This document shows positions 8,127-15,992 of a stretch of 64,000 bases of DNA, one piece after another (position 1 is the first letter of the stretch; each line of letters opens with the position of its first letter). The notes beneath the pieces were generated by a model that was not told where the DNA came from, made no database searches, and saw only the letters and a list, made by a program, of their open reading frames with translations. The stretch spans positions 496,001 through 560,000 of the forward strand of contig JACJXQ010000008.1 in assembly GCA_020636495.1 (NCBI GenBank), read 5' to 3'. The DNA comes from Chitinophagales bacterium. GTDB lineage: Bacteria; Bacteroidota; Bacteroidia; Chitinophagales; Chitinophagaceae. Made by a program: the position numbers and the translations under genes.

Positions 8127-9083
8127 ATGTTTAACAAGTACTGGAGAGAATACCCTATATGGATGCAGCTATTGCTGCTGATACTCATGGTGTTTACTAT
8201 GTTCTCGGCAGCAACAGTGCTCAGCCTGTTGCTGGTGCCTATGCTCACCGGAGTATCTACTGCCGAAGTGGTATCAATAGATGTGAACAGCCCGCATAAA
8301 ACAGTATTTGCATTCAAGATCTTCCAGATGATCAGCAACCTGGCCTTGTTTGGCGGAACCGCATTCTTATTTGCCTATACCAGTCACCCTGAGCCAGTTA
8401 CTTATTTAGGTTTCAGGAAGGTAAAACGCCCGATGCTGGTTGTAGTTTCTTTATTATTACTGGTGGCCTCTCTGCCTATTGTATTGCAACTGGGCCAGTG
8501 GATGAGGGAGCTGAATTTTGCCGCAGCCAACGAATCGCAGGAGCGCAGCGATACTATTATGAAAGCGCTGATGCAGGACAAGACCGTCGGTGATCTGCTG
8601 TTTACGGTTTTTGTACTGGCGGTGATACCTGCCTTTGGCGAGGAGCTGTTCTTCCGTGGTGTTATCATGCGTTTTTTCCATAAGCAGACAAAGAATATCA
8701 GCTTCGCTATTTTTATGTCGGCAGGGTTGTTCGCTTTGTTTCACGGCCAGTTATACAACCTGCCGTCTATCTTTATCATGGGTATGGTGCTGGGTTATGT
8801 GTATTATTACACCGGCAGTATATGGGCCAATATCATTGTACACTTTACCAACAACGCCCTGCAGATAGTAGTGGAATATATGGCAAAGAATGGCATTATC
8901 CCCGATTCCGTGACAGAGAACGATAGCTTTCCCTGGTATGTACTGGTAATAGGTACATCGGCGGCGGTATTGTTTTTTATGTTGCTGAAAAAACCGGCAA
9001 CACCGCTACCTGCCGGCTGGAGCAGCGATTTTACCGTTGAGGAACTTGAAGAAAAATTAAAAGAATTAAACAACAGGCAATAA
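8127..9083 (+). CDS. CPBP family intramembrane metalloprotease
   Basis: A 318-residue multi-pass membrane protein of the CPBP (CAAX protease and bacteriocin-processing, ABI) family. The signature EELFFRG places Glu172 and Glu173 with Arg177. The second motif FALFHGQ supplies a His, and the third (IIVHFTNNAL) supplies another His and Asn, all at membrane helix ends. About seven hydrophobic helices are visible. Members process peptides or act in protein export or immunity; the substrate here is unknown. It sits one base before cdsA, suggesting one transcript with phospholipid genes. Confidence 0.9.
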   Translation: MFNKYWREYPIWMQLLLLILMVFTMFSAATVLSLLLVPMLTGVSTAEVVSIDVNSPHKTVFAFKIFQMISNLALFGGTAFLFAYTSHPEPVTYLGFRKVKRPMLVVVSLLLLVASLPIVLQLGQWMRELNFAAANESQERSDTIMKALMQDKTVGDLLFTVFVLAVIPAFGEELFFRGVIMRFFHKQTKNISFAIFMSAGLFALFHGQLYNLPSIFIMGMVLGYVYYYTGSIWANIIVHFTNNALQIVVEYMAKNGIIPDSVTENDSFPWYVLVIGTSAAVLFFMLLKKPATPLPAGWSSDFTVEELEEKLKELNNRQ

Positions 9084-9084
9084 T

Positions 9085-9918
9085 ATGGCTTTACATTGGC
9101 CTACATTTTTTACACGTCTTGGCAGTGCCATTGTTTTTTCCGCTATTATGATGGCGGGATTGCTCTGGAACGAATATGCATTTATTGCGCTGATAAGCCT
9201 GATACAGGTGTTATGCCTGAGGGAGTATTTCCCGCTGATGAAGAAGATATTCCCTGATGTACACTGGCCTAATTGGTTGCCTGTTACCATACAGGTGTTA
9301 TCATTACTATGGTTGTTGTTAGAGACACCTGTGCTGAATGGCGTACGCTTTTCTAAAATGATGTTGTTCGTGCCGGTGCTGATACTATTGATGACCACCT
9401 TATCAAAAAAGACGGCATTACAGGCGGGTATACAGGCGCTGGGCGGCATATTATATATCATGTTGCCCATGATATTGCTGTATAATATGCGCAGTCAGTC
9501 TATACTCATACCGCTATCGCTGGTGCTGATGATATGGATGAATGACACGATGGCCTACCTGGTAGGTTCGTTCATCGGGAAAACCCCTTTCTCGCCTATT
9601 TCTCCTAAAAAAACATGGGAAGGTACAGCAGGAGGAGCTATACTCACCATTGCAGGTGCCGCTATCTGGGGTTATTACACGCCTTACTATTCTATGATCG
9701 ACTGGATGGCACTGGCACTGTGCGCAGCGGTAGCCGGCACAGCGGGCGACCTCTTAGAGTCTAAACTCAAGCGACTGGCCAATATCAAGGATTCCGGCAC
9801 TATGATGCCGGGGCATGGCGGTGCGCTGGACCGTTTTGATTCCTTGCTGGTGGCTACACCATTTGCATTTGTTTACGCATATATATTCATGCATTATTTA
9901 CCATTGACCATTTTTTAG
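9085..9918 (+). CDS. cdsA: Phosphatidate cytidylyltransferase
   Basis: A 277-residue integral membrane enzyme that makes CDP-diacylglycerol from phosphatidate and CTP. The CDS signature is clear near the C-terminus: LKR, then KDSGTMMPGHGGALDRFDS with its conserved Asp and His-Gly residues (about residues 232-255). An upstream SPKKTWEG motif is also typical. About eight hydrophobic segments are seen. The start lies one base after the protease stop and psd starts 15 bases after its end, forming a compact membrane-lipid operon. A phosphatidylserine synthase gene, which would act between cdsA and psd, is not in the window. Confidence 0.94.
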   Translation: MALHWPTFFTRLGSAIVFSAIMMAGLLWNEYAFIALISLIQVLCLREYFPLMKKIFPDVHWPNWLPVTIQVLSLLWLLLETPVLNGVRFSKMMLFVPVLILLMTTLSKKTALQAGIQALGGILYIMLPMILLYNMRSQSILIPLSLVLMIWMNDTMAYLVGSFIGKTPFSPISPKKTWEGTAGGAILTIAGAAIWGYYTPYYSMIDWMALALCAAVAGTAGDLLESKLKRLANIKDSGTMMPGHGGALDRFDSLLVATPFAFVYAYIFMHYLPLTIF

Positions 9919-9920
9919 AA

Positions 9921-9928
9921 TAATTTTG
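9921..9928 (+). promoter_or_regulatory. Possible internal -7 element before psd
   Basis: TAATTTTG matches TAnnTTTG, lies 5 bases before the psd start and overlaps the end of the cdsA region. It could give a nearly leaderless psd transcript. A chance match in an AT-rich gap is possible. Confidence 0.3.
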
Positions 9929-9933
9929 CCCCC

Positions 9934-10590
9934 ATGTCAATACATCGCGAAGGATATATCTTTATTGTTTTAGCCACGGTTTTGTGGATCATTATCTGGT
10001 ACACCAGCAATAAGTTTTTGGGGAACATACCCTGGCTGCATTGGTCTATACAGTTTGTTTACTTCCTGCTGTGGTTCTGGGTGCTGTGGTTCTTCCGCAT
10101 TCCTACCCGCGATCTGACCCGCGATGACAGTCTGGCTATTGCACCTGCAGATGGTAAAGTAGTGGTGATAGAAGAAGTATATGAGCCCGAATATTTTAAA
10201 GACCAGCGTTTACAGGTATCCATATTTATGTCGCCGCTAAACGTGCACCAGAACCTGAACCCGATAAGCGGTGTAGTGAAGTATTTTAAGTACCACCCCG
10301 GTAAATACCTGGTAGCATGGCACCCTAAATCGTCTACGCTGAACGAGCGCACCAGCTACGTGATCAGCAATGGTAAAACGGAATTACTTACCCGCCAGAT
10401 AGCAGGTGCTATGGCGCGCCGTATTGCCTATTATGTAAAAGAGGGCGACAGTGTAGAGCAAACCAAAGAGTTTGGTTTCATTCGCTTTGGTTCAAGGGTA
10501 GATGTATTCTTTCCCGTAGGCACACCGATAAATGTTAAAATTGGGGATATAACCCAGGGCGGTGTAACAGTTTTAGCTAAAATGCCTTAA
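9934..10590 (+). CDS. psd: Phosphatidylserine decarboxylase family protein
   Basis: A 218-residue short-form phosphatidylserine decarboxylase, which makes phosphatidylethanolamine. Two hydrophobic segments at residues 8-25 and 36-54 anchor it. The catalytic core shows APADGKV, the conserved MSPLNVHQN around His105, HPG near 121, and the self-cleavage site FGS with Gly186-Ser187, where the pyruvoyl group forms. The short form (about 215-220 residues) is normal in Bacteroidota. It is last in the protease-cdsA-psd group, so substrate supply from CdsA products is likely. Confidence 0.93.
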   Translation: MSIHREGYIFIVLATVLWIIIWYTSNKFLGNIPWLHWSIQFVYFLLWFWVLWFFRIPTRDLTRDDSLAIAPADGKVVVIEEVYEPEYFKDQRLQVSIFMSPLNVHQNLNPISGVVKYFKYHPGKYLVAWHPKSSTLNERTSYVISNGKTELLTRQIAGAMARRIAYYVKEGDSVEQTKEFGFIRFGSRVDVFFPVGTPINVKIGDITQGGVTVLAKMP

Positions 10591-10595
10591 GTTTG
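10588..10595 (+). promoter_or_regulatory. Predicted -7 promoter element for the Cys/Lys-repeat gene
   Basis: TAAGTTTG fits TAnnTTTG, overlaps the psd stop codon and would place transcription start roughly 38-40 bases before the small gene at 10639. Confidence 0.35.
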
Positions 10596-10638
10596 TATAT
10601 TATATTATCGAAATTATTAATTACAAAATAACGAAACA

Positions 10639-10836
10639 ATGAAAAAATTATCATTACTGCTTGTTGGCCTGTTGATAGTAGGTACAACATTTGCTTGCGA
10701 AGGCGACAAGGGTAGCAAAAAAGAATGCTGCAAGAAAGGTGAGAAAAAAGAGTGCTGCAAAAAAGGCGAGAAAAAATCTTGCGACAAAAAAGCACAATCA
10801 GACAAAGACGCTGATCAGGCTAAAGCTTCTAAATAG
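10639..10836 (+). CDS. Small exported Cys/Lys-repeat protein
   Basis: A 65-residue protein with a signal peptide (hydrophobic residues 4-15, cleavage likely after TTFA) and a very basic, cysteine-rich mature part. The unit KKECCKKGE is repeated exactly twice (residues 27-35 and 36-44) and then partly (KKSCDKK, 45-51). The tail is charged. Six cysteines in a Lys/Glu background suggest metal binding or disulfide cross-linking in the envelope, but I know no described family. A strong terminator follows directly, and the frame is well bounded, so expression as a separate small gene is plausible. Confidence 0.75.
   Translation: MKKLSLLLVGLLIVGTTFACEGDKGSKKECCKKGEKKECCKKGEKKSCDKKAQSDKDADQAKASK
10717..10791 (+). 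repeat. 27-bp tandem coding repeat
   Basis: Two near-identical 27-base units (10717-10743 and 10744-10770) and a partial third encode the KKECCKKGE repeat of the small exported protein. Differences are mostly at third codon positions, which points to selection on the peptide. Confidence 0.7.
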
Positions 10837-10843
10837 TTTTAGC

Positions 10844-10895
10844 ATACAATATGTAAAAAGTCCCGCCAACCGGCGGGACTTTTTACATATTGTAT
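10844..10895. terminator. Bidirectional intrinsic terminator with 24-bp perfect stem
   Basis: Arms 10844-10867 and 10872-10895 are exact reverse complements around the loop AACC. The GC core GTCCCGCC/GGCGGGAC is flanked by A and T runs on both sides, so it can stop transcription from the small Cys/Lys gene (+) and from the hexapeptide protein gene (-). The right arm touches the minus-strand stop codon. Confidence 0.93.
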
Positions 10896-11491
10896 TAACC
10901 GTTCTTTATTTTATTCCATGTATCATACAGCGATTCCTGTGTGGGCCGGTCAGCTGGTATCTCTCTGAGAGGCTCACAAGGCTGCAGTGTTTCGTACAGG
11001 TCTTTGGGCAGGCTTTGATAAAGTGCTGTCCCCTTGGTCTTCCAGTTGATCATGTCATCGCTCACCTGTTTGATCACCTTACCCGGATTGCCTACTACCA
11101 GTGAGCGTGGCGGTATTTTAGTATTGGCAGCCACAAAGGATAAAGCTCCGATGATACTTTCGTCACCTATTTCAACTTCGTCCATAATTACGGCATTCAT
11201 GCCTACCAGCACATTACGACCTATTGTTGCGCCATGAATGATAGCGCCATGCCCTATATGCGCACTCTCTTTCAGCGTTACCGTCACACCGGGAAACATG
11301 TGCACTGTACAGTTCTCCTGTACATTACATCCGTCCTCCACTACTATACCGCCCCAATCGCCACGCAGGGCAGCCCCGGGCCCGATATATACATCTTTAC
11401 CAATAATAACATTACCTGTAACTGCAGCCTGTGGGTGCACATAAGCTGTAGGGTGCACAACCGGCACAAACCCTTTGAATGAATAGAACAT
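10895..11491 (-). CDS. Gamma-carbonic-anhydrase/PaaY-like hexapeptide-repeat protein
   Basis: A 198-residue left-handed beta-helix protein. Hexapeptide repeats run from about residue 20 to 140. Family landmarks include GPGAALRGDWG, the metal-ligand-type histidines in NCTVHMFPG and AHIGHGAIIHG, and the closing VVGNPGKVI. These match the gamma carbonic anhydrase/PaaY group of trimeric zinc proteins. The C-terminal extension (LREIPADRPTQESL) matches PaaY-type proteins. The start MFYSFKG (ATG at 11491) is chosen over an upstream ATG because it fits the family. Whether it hydrates CO2 or acts on a thioester is unknown. Confidence 0.85.
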   Translation of the reverse strand: MFYSFKGFVPVVHPTAYVHPQAAVTGNVIIGKDVYIGPGAALRGDWGGIVVEDGCNVQENCTVHMFPGVTVTLKESAHIGHGAIIHGATIGRNVLVGMNAVIMDEVEIGDESIIGALSFVAANTKIPPRSLVVGNPGKVIKQVSDDMINWKTKGTALYQSLPKDLYETLQPCEPLREIPADRPTQESLYDTWNKIKNG

Positions 11492-11572
11492 GTGTAAAAT
11501 TAAAAATTCAAAAGCCAAAAAAGTAAAAACATGACAACTGATGCGTTATCTCAATAGACCTTTTAAGAACGT

Positions 11573-11794
11573 CTACGGCACAGGGTCATATCCACTACCG
11601 CCCCACGGGTGACAGGACAGGATGCGCTTAATGGCCATACGCCCGCCTTTCCATGGCCCGTATTTTTTCACGGCTTCCAGTCCGTAGGCGCTACAGGTGG
11701 GGGTATAGCGGCATTTTGAGCCGAACAATGGTGATATCGCCCCCTGGTAGAAGCGTATCAGCCCGATGAATAATATGGAGAAAAACTTTTTAAT
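11573..11794 (-). CDS. yidD: Membrane protein insertion efficiency factor YidD, apparent ATT start
   Basis: A 73-residue YidD: hydrophobic N-terminus, FYQGAISP, then the cysteine signature CRYTPTCSAYG, and the C-terminal ILSCHPWGGSGYDPVP. YidD supports membrane insertion of proteins with YidC. The reading frame is closed by TGA at 11800-11798, and no ATG, GTG or TTG lies before the conserved core. ATT at 11794-11792 (giving IKKFFSILFI) is therefore the most likely start, unless there is a sequence error. It lies 59 bases after rnpA in the conserved rpmH-rnpA-yidD order; yidC itself is at 58.1 kb. Confidence 0.9.
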   Translation of the reverse strand: MKKFFSILFIGLIRFYQGAISPLFGSKCRYTPTCSAYGLEAVKKYGPWKGGRMAIKRILSCHPWGGSGYDPVP

Positions 11795-11853
11795 AAGTCA
11801 AAATTCAAAAATGAAAACCAAAAACTCAGATTATCTCCGGGTAATGTATGGTT

Positions 11854-12246
11854 TTATGTATTGTCAGCAGCCATAGTTTCAGCCAGCCTTTTGATGCCTG
11901 TTTGTATGCTATGTTGCAAGGTACTGAAATCCACTGCTTCGCGCGCAATATAGAGTATAAAGATGCGCAGGTGTTGGTCGGCGGGTATAGCGGCATACAG
12001 GTCTTTTTTGTTCAGGCGCCATGCTTCCAGCATCAGCCTGCGCAGGTGGTGGCGCTGCACCGACCGGCGGAATTTTTTCTTAGGCACGGAAAAGCCAACC
12101 CTTGCGGGCGACAGCTCGGCCTCGCGCGGCACTACCTGGTACACGAATTTTACCTGTAAAATAGAAAACGCTTTTCCTGTACGGAAAAGCGTATCAATAT
12201 GTTGCTCGCGCTTCAGCCGCTCGTATATTTTGAATGTATTACGAAT
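11854..12246 (-). CDS. rnpA: Ribonuclease P protein component, apparent ATT start
   Basis: The 130-residue basic protein subunit of RNase P, which with the RNA subunit removes tRNA 5' leaders. The core RNR-like motif reads RRSVQRHHLRRLMLEAWR, with FSVPKKK before it. The conserved N-terminal part (FKIYERLKREQHIDTLF, then GKAFS) is encoded upstream of any ATG or GTG; the frame is closed by TAA at 12261-12259. ATT at 12246-12244, giving IRNTFKIYERLK, is the best start. A GTG at 12144 would remove 34 conserved residues. It starts 19 bases after rpmH. Confidence 0.9.
   Translation of the reverse strand: MRNTFKIYERLKREQHIDTLFRTGKAFSILQVKFVYQVVPREAELSPARVGFSVPKKKFRRSVQRHHLRRLMLEAWRLNKKDLYAAIPADQHLRIFILYIAREAVDFSTLQHSIQTGIKRLAETMAADNT
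12168..12192 (-). terminator. Terminator-like hairpin inside the rnpA 5' coding region
   Basis: On the minus strand, ACGCTTTTCC and GGAAAAGCGT form a perfect 10-bp stem around a 5-base loop, followed by a T-rich run (TTTTCTATTTT). It lies about 55-80 bases into rnpA. It could lower rnpA-yidD expression relative to rpmH. Confidence 0.4.
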
Positions 12247-12265
12247 GGCTTTTAGTTTTTAATGA

Positions 12266-12421
12266 TTACTTCAGGCGTGCTTCGCTGGAAACTGTCAGCT
12301 TCTTGCGGCCTTTTTTACGACGTGCAGCTAATACTTTGCGACCATTTACAGACTGCATACGCTTACGGAATCCGTGAACTGATTTGCGGCTGCGACGACT
12401 AGGTTGAAATGTACGTTTCAT
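12266..12421 (-). CDS. rpmH: 50S ribosomal protein L34
   Basis: A 51-residue, very basic protein reading MKRTFQPSRRSRKSVHGF at the N-terminus and RKKGRKKLTVSSE near the end, which is unmistakably L34 of the large ribosomal subunit. The length is slightly above the usual 44-52. It heads the rpmH-rnpA-yidD cluster. It is preceded by a TACCTTTG promoter element and a leader of about 50 bases. Confidence 0.97.
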   Translation of the reverse strand: MKRTFQPSRRSRKSVHGFRKRMQSVNGRKVLAARRKKGRKKLTVSSEARLK

Positions 12422-12477
12422 CTTTATTTTTATTTTAACCCCTGCTACAGGGTGGTATTTAATTTTTTAAGGGAGTG

Positions 12478-12485
12478 CAAAGGTA
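12478..12485 (-). promoter_or_regulatory. rpmH promoter -7 element
   Basis: On the minus strand the bases read TACCTTTG, an exact TAnnTTTG match, with a TTG 20 bases upstream. Transcription would start about 50 bases before rpmH. Confidence 0.7.
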
Positions 12486-12509
12486 ATTGATAAATATATA
12501 CCTTCCAAA

Positions 12510-13271
12510 TCATTTCACAGAAGCTGTAGCTTCTTTTGTGGCCTGCACCAGTTCGGCTATCAGCAGGGGGTCGCGCTCTATGGCATTGCCCACTACCACT
12601 ATATTGGCTCCGGCCTTACAGTTCTTGTACACTTTTTCGGGTGTTTGTATGCCTCCGCCTATGAACATAGGTATCTCAATATGGGCGCTCACCTTGCGTA
12701 TCATCTCCTCCGAAATGGGGTTTTTCGCCCCACTCCCTGCATCCATATATATAATATGCTTGCCCTGCAGCTCGCCCGCCCATGCAGTGCACAGGGCTAT
12801 ATCAGGCTTGTTGGCAGGTATGGGTGCCGAGTGGCTCATATATGATACAGTAGTGGGCGTACCCCCATCTATCACCATATATCCTGTAGAGATCACTTCC
12901 AGCCCGCTGGCCTTAACTGCCGGAGCAGAAACCACGTGTTGGCCTATCAGCAGGTCGGGGTTGCGGCCTGATATCAATGAGAGGTACAATAATGCATCCG
13001 CATATGGTGTGACCTGTGCCGGGCTGCCCGGGAATAATAATACAGGTATTTTACTATTGGCTTTGAAACGCTCTACGCAGGCTTCCAACTGGTGTTCTAC
13101 CACCAGGCTTCCGCCCATCAGCAGGTAGTCAACCCCCGCATCATTGCATAATTCTGCCAGGTATTGCATATCGGCAGGGGCCACCTTGTCGGGGTCTACC
13201 AATACGGCAAAGCCGCTTTTGCCCGTTCTTTTACGCGCTCTCAGGTCTTCATATATCTTTCCTGTAGCCAT
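12510..13271 (-). CDS. Geranylgeranylglyceryl phosphate synthase family protein
   Basis: A 253-residue TIM-barrel prenyltransferase of the GGGP/heptaprenylglyceryl phosphate synthase family. Motifs include FAVLVDPDK near residue 21, DYLLMGGS near 48, VISTGYMVIDGG, YMDAGSGA near 175, and the phosphate-binding FIGGGIQTPEK and VVVGNAIE. In archaea the enzyme links a C20 prenyl chain to glycerol-1-phosphate for ether lipids. Group II homologues occur in Bacteroidota, including active ones, but the final lipid is not established. It lies between rpmH and mscL with no linked glycerol-1-phosphate dehydrogenase. Confidence 0.92.
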   Translation of the reverse strand: MATGKIYEDLRARKRTGKSGFAVLVDPDKVAPADMQYLAELCNDAGVDYLLMGGSLVVEHQLEACVERFKANSKIPVLLFPGSPAQVTPYADALLYLSLISGRNPDLLIGQHVVSAPAVKASGLEVISTGYMVIDGGTPTTVSYMSHSAPIPANKPDIALCTAWAGELQGKHIIYMDAGSGAKNPISEEMIRKVSAHIEIPMFIGGGIQTPEKVYKNCKAGANIVVVGNAIERDPLLIAELVQATKEATASVK

Positions 13272-13343
13272 GCAACAATACTCTTACAGCACAAAAATGC
13301 GTAAATAAATGGTTTTTAGCCACAAAAACTTTGCAACTGTGCG

Positions 13344-13775
13344 TTATTTCTTCAGCGCGTCGCGTATTTCCATCAGCAATTTGTCAGTAGAAGAAGGCTC
13401 CGGTGGTGCAGCAGGCTTGGCCTCTTCTTTCTTTTTGGTCTTATCTATCATGCGTATCATGATAAAGATACAGAAGGCTATGATAAGGAAATCTACTACT
13501 GCCTGAATGAAATTACCGTATGATAATACATTGGCGCCCGCCTCTTTGGCCTGTGCCAGGGTATCATACACGTCCCCGTCTTTGCCGGCTTTCAGTACAA
13601 TGAACTTGTCATTGAATTTGCCGCCACCTGTCAATACCCCTACAAGCGGCATGATAATGTCATTGACCAATGCGCTTACTATTTTGCCGAAAGCGCCACC
13701 TATTACTACGGCTACTGCCAGGTCCAGTACATTGCCCTTCATGGCAAATGCCTTAAAATCTTTTAATAAACTCAT
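13344..13775 (-). CDS. mscL: Large-conductance mechanosensitive channel
   Basis: A 143-residue MscL that opens under membrane tension to release solutes in osmotic downshock. The N-terminal helix and first transmembrane segment read FAMKGNVLDLAVAVVIGGAFGKIV; TM2 is FLIIAFCIFIMIRMI near residue 92. The C-terminal bundle is charged, with a KKKEEAKPAAPPEPS linker. ATG at 13775 gives the standard MSLLKDFKAFAMKG start; a longer open frame upstream has no family match. It is divergent from the TetR efflux operon. Confidence 0.95.
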   Translation of the reverse strand: MSLLKDFKAFAMKGNVLDLAVAVVIGGAFGKIVSALVNDIIMPLVGVLTGGGKFNDKFIVLKAGKDGDVYDTLAQAKEAGANVLSYGNFIQAVVDFLIIAFCIFIMIRMIDKTKKKEEAKPAAPPEPSSTDKLLMEIRDALKK

Positions 13776-13946
13776 AACGGGAAATTTTATGTATGCCAAA
13801 ATACTAAATTTAATTTCCGTCCGAAAGTGTAGCGAAGCGGAAAATACCCACATCGAAGTAACAAAACCCGGCTTTATCTGTTTTTGCAATACCGGGTATC
13901 GAAATAAAATATACTCAGGAAACTATTTTCATAATAAATGTTTCCA

Positions 13947-13954
13947 TAGTTTTG
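13947..13954 (+). promoter_or_regulatory. Efflux operon promoter -7 element
   Basis: TAGTTTTG matches TAnnTTTG and lies 11 bases before the TetR start, giving a very short leader. A TetR operator would be expected here, but no clear dyad was seen. Confidence 0.5.
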
Positions 13955-13965
13955 CCCCCGAGATT

Positions 13966-14592
13966 ATGGAACCATTAGATAAAATACTGGGTGCTGCCAT
14001 TGAATTGTTCCGCCAATACGGCTTTAAGACAATTACAATGGACGATATTGCGCGGAGGGCGGGTATATCTAAAAAGACGTTATACCTGCATTTTGCCAAT
14101 AAAAATGAGGTGGTGAGCGAAACCATCAGTTGGTACAAAACAAAAATATCCGAGAACTGTTGCACGATAATGGAACAGTCGGAAAATGCCGTTGAGGCCA
14201 TGGTGCGGGTGATGGAGGTATTTGATAGTATCAACAAACAAATGAATCCACTGGCGCTGCTGGAACTGGAAAGATTCTTCCCAGAAGTGTTCAAAGAGTT
14301 CAGGGACAGCATGGTAGAGAAGGACGTGCAGAATATCAAGGCCAATATAGAACGAGGCATGAACGAGGGCTATTACCGCCCCGAAATAGATGCCGAGTTC
14401 ATGGCACGTTACAGAATGGAGCTGTCGCTGCTGATGTATCACCCTACTTTGCTTATCAACGACAGGTTCAACCTGCAGTTTGTGGGCAGGGAAATAAGTG
14501 AACACTTCCTGTACGGCATCATGACCCCCAAAGGAGAAAAACTATACCAGAAATATAAAGAACAATACTTTAAGCAAGTTTCTAAAATATGA
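13966..14592 (+). CDS. TetR family transcriptional regulator
   Basis: A 208-residue regulator with the TetR DNA-binding domain at residues 5-52: AAIELFRQYGFKTITMDDIA then RRAGISKKTLYLHFANKNE. The ligand domain is divergent, as usual. The start ATG at 13966 fits the family; a longer upstream frame belongs to the shadow of the mscL region. Its stop overlaps the next gene's start by four bases (ATGA), so it is translationally coupled to the efflux operon it probably represses in response to a pump substrate. Confidence 0.9.
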   Translation: MEPLDKILGAAIELFRQYGFKTITMDDIARRAGISKKTLYLHFANKNEVVSETISWYKTKISENCCTIMEQSENAVEAMVRVMEVFDSINKQMNPLALLELERFFPEVFKEFRDSMVEKDVQNIKANIERGMNEGYYRPEIDAEFMARYRMELSLLMYHPTLLINDRFNLQFVGREISEHFLYGIMTPKGEKLYQKYKEQYFKQVSKI

Positions 14593-15956
14593 GACAACTA
14601 CTCTGTTCAATATCGCTGATAGCATTATTGATACCAAACACACTACACGCACAGCAAAATGGTGAGCCGTTGCAGCTAAGCCTGGACGATGCCATGAACC
14701 TGGCTGTAAAAAATAACGTACAGGCTAAGAATGCAAGGCTGGACAGGATGAAGCAAAAGGCCATAAACGACGAGGTGAGGGGCCTGGCATTGCCGCAGGT
14801 GAGTACAAAAGGTGAGTATAACCAATATCCTGATCCGGTTAAATCATTCTTACCCGGTACATTCTTTACAGATAAAAATGGTCAGCCATTATACCCACCG
14901 GGTACTTTTGTTCCCGTGCAATTTACGCCCAAATATTCTGCAACAGCTTCTGCAACGGCAACCCAGATATTATTTGATGGTAGTGTCATGGTAGCTCTGC
15001 AAGCCAGGGAAGCTTTGCTGGAGTTGTATGACCGGCAGACACAGTATACCGAAGAACAAATAAGGTATAATATTCAGAAAGGTTATTTCGCACTGGTAGT
15101 GGCTGAAAAGCAATACGAAACCATGAAAGAGACCATGCAGTATATCAGGACAATTGGTCGTGAGACAAAAGCCTATTATGATAATGGTTTTACAGAAAAA
15201 ATAGATGTGGACAGGATATCTGTTCAGGTAAATAACCTGGCAGCAGATAGTACTAAGGTAGGCAACCTGATAGCTGTAAGTAAACAAATGTTGAAATATC
15301 AATTGGGTATTGATATGGAAATACCGATAATATTAACAGATACAGCGGTTGGTAATGCGATATCCGAAGCTAACCAGATGTTGTTGGATGAGGTTAAGTA
15401 TACGGACCGTACAGACTATATGCTATTGAAAACGCAAAAGAGCCTTAATGAGTACGACCTGAAAAGGCATCACTTGTCAGCATTACCGTCTTTAGCTGCA
15501 TTTGGTACTGCCGCATATACTTATCAAACGAATGACTTCAGCAAGTTTTTCGGAAATCAGTATGTATTCTATACAGTAATAGGCCTGCAATTGAAAGTAC
15601 CCATTTTTGACGGCTGGCAAAGACGTAGCAGGGTATCGCAAGCTAAAATAAGCCTGACGCAGACTGAGAATAATATTGATAACCTTAAGCGAGGTATAGA
15701 CCTGGAAAATAAGCAATATAAAACAACGCTTAAGAACGCATTGTACACACTGGACAACCAGGAGCGTAACTTCTCACTGGCAAAAAGTGTGCTGGAAACT
15801 ACAAGGGAAAAATATAAAGCAGGTGTAGGAAGCAGTATGGAAGTGTCACAGGCGCAAACAGAAATGCTCAATGCACAGAGCAACTACTTCCAGGCAATGC
15901 TGGATGTAATAAACGCACAATCTGACCTTAGAAAAGCAATGGGTCAATTCAAATAA
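14589..15956 (+). CDS. TolC-family outer membrane efflux protein
   Basis: A 455-residue TolC-like channel with a signal peptide (cleavage near LHAQ, residue 21) and two repeats of the OEP fold: a first unit with LDDAMNLAVKNN and later the typical helical hairpins. The second repeat contains VPIFDGWQRRSRVSQAK near residue 340 and the closing QSDLRKAMG. It would form the trimeric outer-membrane duct of the RND pump encoded two genes downstream. It is coupled to the TetR gene by a four-base overlap and followed by the adaptor after 36 bases. Confidence 0.92.
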   Translation: MRQLLCSISLIALLIPNTLHAQQNGEPLQLSLDDAMNLAVKNNVQAKNARLDRMKQKAINDEVRGLALPQVSTKGEYNQYPDPVKSFLPGTFFTDKNGQPLYPPGTFVPVQFTPKYSATASATATQILFDGSVMVALQAREALLELYDRQTQYTEEQIRYNIQKGYFALVVAEKQYETMKETMQYIRTIGRETKAYYDNGFTEKIDVDRISVQVNNLAADSTKVGNLIAVSKQMLKYQLGIDMEIPIILTDTAVGNAISEANQMLLDEVKYTDRTDYMLLKTQKSLNEYDLKRHHLSALPSLAAFGTAAYTYQTNDFSKFFGNQYVFYTVIGLQLKVPIFDGWQRRSRVSQAKISLTQTENNIDNLKRGIDLENKQYKTTLKNALYTLDNQERNFSLAKSVLETTREKYKAGVGSSMEVSQAQTEMLNAQSNYFQAMLDVINAQSDLRKAMGQFK

Positions 15957-15992
15957 TCAAATTAACCAAAACGATATAAAATATATAATAGC

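Noticed and set aside
13507..13965. N-terminal extension of the TetR gene
   Set aside because: The extra residues are the antisense of mscL; the TetR start at 13966 fits the family and has a promoter just upstream.
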